64,000 nt of DNA from Mucilaginibacter sp. cycad4. Lineage in GTDB: Bacteria > Bacteroidota > Bacteroidia > Sphingobacteriales > Sphingobacteriaceae. The notes under the pieces were generated by a model. The model was not told the origin of the DNA and ran no database searches. It worked only from the letters and a program-made list of their open reading frames with translations. Positions 57,449-64,000 of the stretch are shown here, in pieces (positions within the stretch are counted from its first letter, which is position 1; every line of letters begins with the position of its first letter). The stretch lies in NCBI RefSeq assembly GCF_034263275.1, contig NZ_CP139559.1, positions 124,001 to 188,000 on the forward strand, written 5' to 3'. Both the position numbers and the translations under genes were made by a program.

Positions 57449-60001
57449 ATGTATAAATTTCTTTTTGCTATTCTTTTCTCGGTTTTGGCTACTACGGCTT
57501 TCGCCCAGATATCCAATGGGCCGAGGCCTACACTGTCAAAATCGATACCGGCTGATAGTTTAAGTTATCTTAATCCTAAAGATTATATTATTGGTGGTAT
57601 TTCTGTTAGTGGCGCAAAATATCTTGATAAAGACATCCTGATCCAGTTATCCAAATTAACCAAAGGCGATCGCATCAACCTGCCGGGCGAGCGTAATGCC
57701 GAGGTAATTAAAACCTTATATCAACAGGGCTTATTTGATGATGTTCAGTTAAATATCACCAAAATAAATATGGATACCATTTATCTGGAGATTGCTGTTT
57801 TGGAGCGTCCGCGTTTATCACGTATGCACTTAACCGGCATTCGTAAAGGTGAGATTGAAGACGTTCAGAAAAAACTGAACGACCGTGTGGGCAAGATCGT
57901 AAACGAAAACCTCATCAGCACTACAACCGCTATCATTAAAAAGCATTTTAACGAAAAAGGTTTCTTAAACACTACCGTTACCATTACCCAGCGTAAAGAT
58001 CAGGGCGATGTGAACAGTGTTATATTGGATGTTGCCATTGATAAAAAGACCAAGGTTAAAATTAACGATGTTATTTTTGAAGGCAACAAGGCATTTAGCG
58101 CCGGAACCCTGCGTGGTTTTTTAAGTAAAACCCGTAAACGTAAATGGTACAACCTTTTTGGTTCAAAGAAATTTAAACAGGACAAATACGAAGAGGATAA
58201 ACAGAACCTGGTTGAAAAAATGCAGGGCAGAGGCTACCGTGATGCCGAGATCCTGAGTGATTCGGTTTGGAAGCATGATGATGAAACCGTAAACGTAAAA
58301 CTGAAAGTTTATGAAGGCCCTAAATATTACTTCGGTAATGTTAAGTTTTCGGGCAATGCTAAATATAATACAGATCTGTTAAACAGGATCCTCCATGTTA
58401 AAAAAGGTGACGTATTTAGCGAAGATGAACTGAACAAACGTTTAAGTGGCCCAACACCGGGTAATGATGACGTTTCATCACTTTACCTGAATGATGGTTA
58501 CCTGACCTTTAATGCCGATCCGGTACAAACAAGGGTTTATAACGATACTGTAGATGTTGATGTTAGGATTTATGAAGGCCCTCAGTATACTATTAACCGC
58601 GTTATGTTAAAAGGTAACGATGTTACCAACGATAAAGTGGTAATGCGCGAGATCCAGACTAAGCCCGGTCAAAAGTTCAACAAAGAGTTACTGATCCGCA
58701 GTGCACGTGAAATTGGCCAGCTGGGCAACTTTGACGAGCAAAAAACCGAGCCTAAACCAACCAACATCAATCCGCAGGATGGCACTGTTGATTTGGTTTA
58801 CAACGTGGTAGAAAAACCTTCCGACCAGATCGAGCTTTCGGGTGGTTTTGGCGGCGGCCAGCTGGTAGGTACCCTGGGCTTAACCTTTAATAACTTCTCC
58901 ATCCGTAATATTTTCCACCTTAAAGCTTACAAACCACTGCCTAAAGGTGATGGTCAGAAACTAAGCTTAAGGGGGCAGTCAAGCGGCCGTACTTATCAAA
59001 ACTTCTCGTTCACATTCTCCGAGCCGTGGTTAGGTGGTAAAAAGCCAATCTACTTTGCGTTATCAGCCTACACGCAGGGAAGCTCAACAGGTCAGTACTA
59101 TGCAAAAACAGACTCCCGCTACAATAATTTACGTATTAATGGCGTGGGCGTTACGTTAGGTAAACGTTTGAAATGGCCTGATAACTATTTCCAGTTAAAT
59201 TACTCGCTTAACTTTGACCATTACAGCCTTGATAACTATGGAGGTTACCTGTTTACCAACGGTACATCATACAATATTAAATTAACCCAGGAGCTGACAC
59301 GTAACTCGATAGATGCGCCTATTTTCCCTACACAGGGTTCAAATATTAAGTTTACTGTACAGGCTACGCCGCCGTACTCATTGTTTAACAATATCAATTA
59401 TCGTATAGCTACCCCCGAAGAGCGTTACCATTTTGTTGAGTATTACAAATTTAAATACGATGCACAATGGTTCTCGAAACTGGCAGGTAAGTTTGTACTG
59501 ATGTCGCAGGTAAGGTTTGGTTTCCTTGGCCAGTATAATCATGAAGTTGGCCCATCACCATTTGAACGCTTTAAATTAGGCGGCGACGGTATGCAGAGTT
59601 ACCAGTTTTTACAGGGTAGTGAGATCATCGGTTTACGTGGTTACCAAAACTTCTCGATTGTACCTGAAGGTTCAAATGAAGATCAGAACACCAATACAGG
59701 CAGCGCTATCTACAGCAAATACACACTGGAGCTTCGGCACCCGGTTATTGCAAGCCAGTCGGCAACGATATTCCTTTTGGCTTTTGCCGAAGGTGGTAAC
59801 GCCTGGAACCAGTTTAGCCAGTTTAACCCGTTTAACGTAAGGCGTTCGGTAGGTGTGGGCGCAAGGATATTTTTACCTATATTTGGCTTGCTTGGGTTAG
59901 ATTATGGTTATGGCTTTGATAAAATACCGGGGCAGCCTGATGCAAATAAAGGCCAGTTCCATTTTACAATTTCTCAGAGTTTATCCGGCGGATTTAATTA
60001 A
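57449..60001 (+). CDS. bamA: Outer-membrane protein assembly factor BamA
   Basis: 850 aa. Signal peptide (1-19). About five POTRA domains (residues 45-450), for example GGISVSGAKYLDKDILIQLS and INDVIFEGNKAFSAGTLRGF. The Omp85 barrel follows with the lid-loop motif LRGYQNFSIVPEGSNEDQNT and ends in HFTISQSLSGGFN. BamA inserts beta-barrel proteins into the outer membrane. No BamB-E genes are seen in the window. Skp genes follow directly. Confidence 0.96.
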   Translation: MYKFLFAILFSVLATTAFAQISNGPRPTLSKSIPADSLSYLNPKDYIIGGISVSGAKYLDKDILIQLSKLTKGDRINLPGERNAEVIKTLYQQGLFDDVQLNITKINMDTIYLEIAVLERPRLSRMHLTGIRKGEIEDVQKKLNDRVGKIVNENLISTTTAIIKKHFNEKGFLNTTVTITQRKDQGDVNSVILDVAIDKKTKVKINDVIFEGNKAFSAGTLRGFLSKTRKRKWYNLFGSKKFKQDKYEEDKQNLVEKMQGRGYRDAEILSDSVWKHDDETVNVKLKVYEGPKYYFGNVKFSGNAKYNTDLLNRILHVKKGDVFSEDELNKRLSGPTPGNDDVSSLYLNDGYLTFNADPVQTRVYNDTVDVDVRIYEGPQYTINRVMLKGNDVTNDKVVMREIQTKPGQKFNKELLIRSAREIGQLGNFDEQKTEPKPTNINPQDGTVDLVYNVVEKPSDQIELSGGFGGGQLVGTLGLTFNNFSIRNIFHLKAYKPLPKGDGQKLSLRGQSSGRTYQNFSFTFSEPWLGGKKPIYFALSAYTQGSSTGQYYAKTDSRYNNLRINGVGVTLGKRLKWPDNYFQLNYSLNFDHYSLDNYGGYLFTNGTSYNIKLTQELTRNSIDAPIFPTQGSNIKFTVQATPPYSLFNNINYRIATPEERYHFVEYYKFKYDAQWFSKLAGKFVLMSQVRFGFLGQYNHEVGPSPFERFKLGGDGMQSYQFLQGSEIIGLRGYQNFSIVPEGSNEDQNTNTGSAIYSKYTLELRHPVIASQSATIFLLAFAEGGNAWNQFSQFNPFNVRRSVGVGARIFLPIFGLLGLDYGYGFDKIPGQPDANKGQFHFTISQSLSGGFN

Positions 60002-60017
60002 TTTGCGTTCCGAATAT

Positions 60018-60548
60018 ATGAAGAAGATAATTTTAGTAGCCTTTTTAACGTTAACTGCTTTTGCAGGCGCTTATGCGCAACGTTTTGCTTATGTTGATTC
60101 GGAGTACATATTAAAGCACATGCCCGAATATGCTTCATCACAAAAGCAATTGGCTGCGTTATCTGATCAGTGGCAGAAGGAAGTTGACGGACGTTTTCAG
60201 GAAATTGATCGCCTGTACAAGGCCTACCAGGCCGACCAGGTGCTGATGACCCCTGATATGAAAAAACGCCGTGAGGCCGAAATTGTTGATAAAGAAAAGG
60301 CCGCGAAAGATTTTCAACGTCAGAAGTTTGGTCCGGATGGTGAACTTTCACAAAGAAGCACAGCACTGATTAAACCAATTCAGGATAGGGTGTCTAAAGC
60401 TGTACAAGCAATAGCCGAAGGCGATAACCTGGATATGATTTTTGATAAAAACAGCGAGGTTATTATGTTATATGCCAGCCCGCGGTATGATAAAAGCGCG
60501 GATGTTATAACCAGATTGGGACTAAAACCCGGGATATTTGCTAAATAA
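60018..60548 (+). CDS. OmpH/Skp-family periplasmic chaperone, copy 1
   Basis: 176 aa from the ATG at 60018; a longer frame overlaps bamA. Signal peptide MKKIILVAFLTLTAFAGAYA. RFAYVDSEYILKHMPEYASS and a long helical hairpin, then VSKAVQAIAEGDNLDMIFDK. Skp holds unfolded outer-membrane proteins and hands them to BamA. Sequence is quite different from the two following copies. Confidence 0.92.
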   Translation: MKKIILVAFLTLTAFAGAYAQRFAYVDSEYILKHMPEYASSQKQLAALSDQWQKEVDGRFQEIDRLYKAYQADQVLMTPDMKKRREAEIVDKEKAAKDFQRQKFGPDGELSQRSTALIKPIQDRVSKAVQAIAEGDNLDMIFDKNSEVIMLYASPRYDKSADVITRLGLKPGIFAK

Positions 60549-60596
60549 TTTGAATTAAAATAAATCGAACTATTATTTAAACACAGAAAAAGGAAA

Positions 60597-61109
60597 ATGA
60601 AAAAACTATTTAAAGTTGCCTTAGTTGCAGTAGGTTTGTTATTTGCGGGCAGCTTTGCAAATGCTCAGACTAAGATCGGCCACATCAACTTCAATCAGCT
60701 GATTGATTTGATGCCCGAAACTAAAACTGTAACTGCTTCGATACAGGCTTATCAAAAAACATTCATTGATCAGCTCACCACAATGAACAATGAATACCAG
60801 ACAAAAGGCCAGGACTATCAATCAAAAAGGGCAAGTATGACCGATGCTGTACGTGGTGCTAAAGAAAGCGAATTGCAGGATATTCAAAAACGTATGAATG
60901 ATTACCAAAATAATGCCCAGCAGCAGGTTGATGCTAAAAGGCAGGAATTAGGTAAGCCGCTTATTGATAAAGCTACCCAGGCGGTACAGGCTGTAGCTAA
61001 AGAAAAAGGTTATGCTTATGTACTGGATTCATCACAGATCACTTTATTAGTATCTCCTGATGCAGATGACCTGATGGCAGCTGTGAAATTAAAATTAGGT
61101 TTGAAATAA
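60597..61109 (+). CDS. OmpH/Skp-family periplasmic chaperone, copy 2
   Basis: 170 aa. Signal peptide MKKLFKVALVAVGLLFAGSF, then AQTKIGHINFNQLIDLMPET, a helical stretch (YQKTFIDQLTTMNNEYQTKG) and a conserved end (AVAKEKGYAYVLDSSQITLL). It is followed by its own terminator. By hand count it matches the next gene at about 78% of residues, so the two come from a recent tandem duplication. Confidence 0.93.
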   Translation: MKKLFKVALVAVGLLFAGSFANAQTKIGHINFNQLIDLMPETKTVTASIQAYQKTFIDQLTTMNNEYQTKGQDYQSKRASMTDAVRGAKESELQDIQKRMNDYQNNAQQQVDAKRQELGKPLIDKATQAVQAVAKEKGYAYVLDSSQITLLVSPDADDLMAAVKLKLGLK

Positions 61110-61127
61110 GAATTACAAAAGATATAG

Positions 61128-61161
61128 AAAAAGCGCCCTGATTAAACGGGACGCTTTTTTT
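61128..61161 (+). terminator. Terminator after skp copy 2
   Basis: AAAAAGCGCCC and GGGACGCTTTTTTT pair with one mismatch around TGATTAAAC, followed by a T-run. Confidence 0.75.
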
Positions 61162-61332
61162 ATGTTTACCAATTAAATTACATATCATTACTTAGCCCGG
61201 TAAGGATAGCCGCCAATGTTCCTGTTCATTGTTAAGCTGTTTCGGGGTTGGTTCATGAGTAATTTGCTGATACACATTACAAAAACAAACAGATAATTAT
61301 TATCCATTATTAAACACAGGACACAAAACAAA

Positions 61333-61845
61333 ATGAAAAAACTATTTAAAGTCGCCTTAGTTGCAGCAGGTATGTTGTTCGTGGGTAGTTTTGCTAAAGC
61401 GCAAACAAAAATAGGTTATGTTAATTTTAGCCAGGTTATTGATCAGATGCCTGAAACTAAAACTGTTTCTACAACATTACAAGCCTATCAAAAAACATTC
61501 ATTGATCAGTTAACCACTATGAACAATGAGTTGCAAACTAAGGGTGCCGATCTGGAAAAAAACAGTTCAACTTTGACTGATGCTGCCCGTTCGGCAAAAA
61601 CTTCTGAATTACAGGATATTCAGAAACGCATGAACGATTATCAAAATAACGCTCAGCAACAAGTAGATGCTAAAAAGCAAGAGTTGGGCAAACCTATTAT
61701 TGATAAAGTTTCGGCTGCGGTACAAGCAGTAGCTAAAGAAAAAGGTTATGCTTATGTACTGGATTCATCACAGGTTAGCATGATCGTTTCCCCTGCAGGC
61801 GATGACCTGATGGCTGCTGTGAAATTGAAATTAGGTTTAAAATAA
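61333..61845 (+). CDS. OmpH/Skp-family periplasmic chaperone, copy 3 (near duplicate of copy 2)
   Basis: 170 aa, same length as copy 2. Signal peptide MKKLFKVALVAAGMLFVGSF. Most changes cluster in the middle helix (about residues 66-90: ELQTKGADLEKNSSTLTDAA), while the second half (MNDYQNNAQQQVDAK...KEKGYAYVLDSSQ) is almost unchanged. A 223-bp gap and a terminator separate it from copy 2, so it may have its own promoter. Confidence 0.93.
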   Translation: MKKLFKVALVAAGMLFVGSFAKAQTKIGYVNFSQVIDQMPETKTVSTTLQAYQKTFIDQLTTMNNELQTKGADLEKNSSTLTDAARSAKTSELQDIQKRMNDYQNNAQQQVDAKKQELGKPIIDKVSAAVQAVAKEKGYAYVLDSSQVSMIVSPAGDDLMAAVKLKLGLK

Positions 61846-61872
61846 AATCACCTTTAAGTAAATTATACAAGG

Positions 61873-61901
61873 GCGCCCCGTAATTACGGGGCGCTTTTTT
61901 T
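61873..61901 (+). terminator. Terminator after skp copy 3
   Basis: Perfect palindrome GCGCCCCGTAA/TTACGGGGCGC (61873-61894) followed by TTTTTTT. The murI ATG is 17 bp beyond the stem. Confidence 0.85.
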
Positions 61902-61911
61902 ATGTTTGTGT

Positions 61912-62760
61912 ATGTCAAATCAACCCATTGGTATTTTTGATTCGGGCTTTGGCGGGTTAACCGTATTCCGTTCTATTATTGAGCAACTGCCCGCCTATGA
62001 TTATATTTATATGGGCGATAATGCCCGCGCACCCTATGGTAACCGCTCATTCAGCACCATACACCAGTACACCTGGGAGTGTGTGCAATGGATGTTTGAC
62101 CAGGGATGCCCGCTGGTGATCCTGGCGTGTAATACCGCATCGGCTAAGGCATTGCGTACCATTCAGCAGCAGGACCTTAAACAGATAGAAGACCCGTTGA
62201 AAAGGGTACTGGGTGTCATTCGCCCAACGGCCGAGGTTATTGGCGATTATACTAAAACCAAAGAAATAGGGGTGCTTGGTACAAAAGGCACAGTACAATC
62301 GGGTTCATACCTGTTAGAGATCAACAACTTTTTCCCCGATATAAAAGTTTACCAGCAGGCCTGCCCGCTTTGGGTACCGCTGATTGAAAATGGCGAATAT
62401 GATAAACCCGGTGCCGATTTCTTTGTGCAGCTATACCTGGATCAGATTATGGCGCAATCGCCTAACATTGATACCATTTTACTGGCCTGCACACATTACC
62501 CCATCATCCAGGAAAAAATTAAAGCTCATTTACCCAAAGGCGTTAATGTAGTTGGCCAGGGCGATATAGTAGCTCAAAGCCTGGTTAAATACTTAAACCG
62601 CCATCCCGAAATTGAGCAAAAGATCAGCCGCAACGGTGAAAATAAATTTTATACCACCACCGATGATACCGCCGATTTTGATCATCATGCTTCGCTTTTC
62701 TTTTCTGCCCCGGTAAAATCAACGTTTATATCGGCAAATGATTTGGTGACTTGCAAGTGA
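61912..62760 (+). CDS. murI: Glutamate racemase
   Basis: 282 aa from the ATG at 61912; a TTG two codons upstream is not needed. IGIFDSGFGGLTVFRSIIEQ, catalytic Cys73 in ILACNTASAKA and Cys193 in LLACTHYPIIQ. It makes D-glutamate for peptidoglycan. It starts close behind the terminator of skp copy 3, so it is probably partly read through. Confidence 0.96.
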   Translation: MSNQPIGIFDSGFGGLTVFRSIIEQLPAYDYIYMGDNARAPYGNRSFSTIHQYTWECVQWMFDQGCPLVILACNTASAKALRTIQQQDLKQIEDPLKRVLGVIRPTAEVIGDYTKTKEIGVLGTKGTVQSGSYLLEINNFFPDIKVYQQACPLWVPLIENGEYDKPGADFFVQLYLDQIMAQSPNIDTILLACTHYPIIQEKIKAHLPKGVNVVGQGDIVAQSLVKYLNRHPEIEQKISRNGENKFYTTTDDTADFDHHASLFFSAPVKSTFISANDLVTCK

Positions 62761-62802
62761 GTGGTTGATTGGGTTAATTAGGTGAGTGGTTTAAAAGATT
62801 AT

Positions 62803-62866
62803 CTGCCGCGGGTTTAGCGCGGCGTAACCCGTGGTTGCGCCATGACTTAAGTTTTTAACTTAAGTC
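62803..62866. repeat. Half-copy of the CTGCCGCGGG element
   Basis: CTGCCGCGGGTTTAGCG with CGGCGTAACCCGTGGT at 62803-62835 matches the left arm of the 39522 element. A palindrome GACTTAAGTT-TTT-AACTTAAGTC follows at 62844-62866. The right arm is missing, so it is truncated. Confidence 0.65.
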
Positions 62867-63094
62867 CCTGTTTTGCCCTGAAAAGCACAAGTCAGCCACG
62901 CCAATCCCGTCACACAAGACTTGCGCTAAAAACGGCGCCAGGAAAAGAAACAATCATTTAGCCAATCAATCCTATCAACTATTCTTAAGGATCAACCATT
63001 CTCCTAATCAACCCAATCAACCACTCACTCAATAAACAACAATCCCTATCAACTTAATATATAATTTAATCATTCTAAATAACTCAACATTTAG

Positions 63095-63102
63095 TAAGTT
63101 TG
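63095..63102 (+). promoter_or_regulatory. Candidate -7 box for nuoH
   Basis: TAAGTTTG matches TAnnTTTG and lies 22 nt before the TTG start at 63125. No -33 TTG. Confidence 0.4.
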
Positions 63103-63124
63103 CACCCTTAAGCAAATATTCCTG

Positions 63125-64000
63125 TTGAACTATTATATTACATATTTTATTGCAGCAATTGGGTTGTTCAGTTTTTCGGCCTTTTTCGCTTTATTCGGTG
63201 TATATGCCGAGCGTAAAATATCAGCTTTTATACAGGACAGGCTTGGCCCAACGGAAACCGGAAAATATGGCTCACTCCAAACACTGGCCGATATTTTAAA
63301 GATGCTTCAGAAAGAGCTGATCATCCCGGCAGCTGCCGATAAATGGTTGTTCATGCTGGCCCCGGCGGTGATATTTATAGCCGTGTACCTCGGCTTCGCC
63401 GCGCTGCCCTGGGCACCCGGGCTTATTCCCTCAAAAACTAATATCGGTCTTTACTACATTTTTGCCATCATCTCCATCGAAACATTGGGCATCCTGATGG
63501 CAGGCTGGGGATCAAATAACAAATATTCAATATTGGGTGCCATGCGCTCGGCGGCGCAGATCATTTCGTATGAGATCCCTGCCGGTTTTGCCATTATATC
63601 GGTTGTGATGATAGCCCAAACGCTGGATTTACAGGTGATCTCGGCCCAGCAAGGTATCCTGGCTACTGAAAAGATAAAATTTGCCGGCTTCTGGGACGTA
63701 TCTCAAATAGGTGGCCTTTTTAGCTGGAATGTTTTCCGTGCACCACATTTATTGATCGCATTCGTAATTTATTTCATAGCTTCATTAGCCGAAAGTAACC
63801 GTGCACCTTTTGATATTCCGGAAGCGGAATCGGAACTGGTTGCCGGTTTTCATACCGAGTTTACAGGCATCCGCTTTGCGCTGGTATTTTTGGCCGAGTA
63901 TTCGATGATGTTCCTGGTATCCATGATAGCAGTGATCTTGTTTTTAGGAGCCTGGAATACCCCGCTGCCTAATATTGGCAGTGTTAAGCTGGCAACATGG
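63125..64000 (+). CDS. nuoH: NADH-quinone oxidoreductase subunit H, partial (3' end beyond window)
   Basis: The first 292 codons are seen, open to the window end. The start is taken as TTG at 63125, since no ATG or GTG lies at the N-terminus. The chain begins with a helix (NYYITYFIAAIGLFSFSAFF), then GVYAERKISAFIQDRLGPTE and LADILKMLQKELIIP. The quinone-site region ESNRAPFDIPEAESELVAGF with HTEFTGIRFALVFLAEY is diagnostic. It is the membrane subunit of complex I at the quinone channel. No nuoA-G genes precede it, so the cluster must continue to the right or be split. Confidence 0.92.
   Translation, partial: MNYYITYFIAAIGLFSFSAFFALFGVYAERKISAFIQDRLGPTETGKYGSLQTLADILKMLQKELIIPAAADKWLFMLAPAVIFIAVYLGFAALPWAPGLIPSKTNIGLYYIFAIISIETLGILMAGWGSNNKYSILGAMRSAAQIISYEIPAGFAIISVVMIAQTLDLQVISAQQGILATEKIKFAGFWDVSQIGGLFSWNVFRAPHLLIAFVIYFIASLAESNRAPFDIPEAESELVAGFHTEFTGIRFALVFLAEYSMMFLVSMIAVILFLGAWNTPLPNIGSVKLATW

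Larger units (their letters stand above)
62761..63124. other. Intergenic region between murI and nuoH, 364 bp
   Basis: Holds a half-copy of the CTGCCGCGGG element (62803-62866). An AT-rich tract of ATCAACC-like repeats follows (about 62995-63040), then a -7 box at 63095. No gene seen. Confidence 0.6.

Overview
The window reads as chromosomal DNA of a Bacteroidota bacterium, most likely Sphingobacteriaceae and Mucilaginibacter/Pedobacter-like. This is inferred from gene content: a PorT-family protein and a type IX secretion (T9SS) C-terminal sorting domain, a lipoprotein TamA-like protein (TamL) next to TamB, a reg_prop sensor protein, frequent TAnnTTTG-type -7 promoter boxes, few Shine-Dalgarno sites, and many small palindromic repeats between genes. 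I saw no rRNA or tRNA gene, CRISPR array, prophage or complete insertion sequence. Most of the window is housekeeping genes broken up by small accessory units.

Layout. 1-615: 5' end of a propeller-type sensor protein (minus strand, cut by the window edge). 962-8414: TamL and TamB, divergent from dnaE (8652-12236). 12301-12842: a small toxin-antitoxin pair. 12869-14175: an HxlR regulator divergent from an SDR oxidoreductase. 14667-16011: thioredoxin and a DUF58 protein. 16232-18254: a two-component system. 18467-26149: a GH130 enzyme, an unknown membrane-anchored protein, a PAP2 phosphatase, an amino acid permease, a DUF5655 protein and the potassium transporter Kup. 26347-32011: a T9SS-tail protein, a FAH-family hydrolase, an M23 peptidase, a Bcp peroxiredoxin and a split transketolase. 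32043-34216: an ECF sigma factor, a tandem-repeat membrane protein and a periplasmic LTxEE-type protein. 34370-39510: a class III aminotransferase and two glycosyltransferases. 39703-44720: an M3 oligopeptidase, an epimerase-like protein, a Crp/Fnr regulator, a UbiA-type prenyltransferase and EngB, all on the minus strand. 44869-52874: a VOC protein, a DUF1080/Gfo-Idh-MocA pair, ubiE-porT, an SDR, YqeY, an alpha/beta hydrolase and a CBS protein. 52951-62760: a LuxR regulator, then the envelope locus nadK, DUF6089 protein, exbD, uppS, bamA, three skp/ompH genes and murI. 63125-64000: 5' part of nuoH.

Several genes serve the cell envelope. BamA, three Skp-like chaperones, TamL/TamB, UppS, MurI, an M23 peptidase, PorT and the DUF6089 protein cover outer-membrane protein assembly, peptidoglycan precursor supply and secretion. 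UbiE, the UbiA-type prenyltransferase and NuoH point to menaquinone respiration.

The least familiar coding unit is 32043-34216. An ECF sigma factor is followed by a one-pass membrane protein whose cytoplasmic part is seven copies of a VPENYF-type repeat of about 30 residues, and then by a small exported protein. It looks like a membrane-spanning sigma-regulation circuit with a non-standard anti-sigma module. The second notable layer is at least five families of short terminal-inverted-repeat or palindromic elements between genes, including two same-orientation copies that bracket ubiE-porT.
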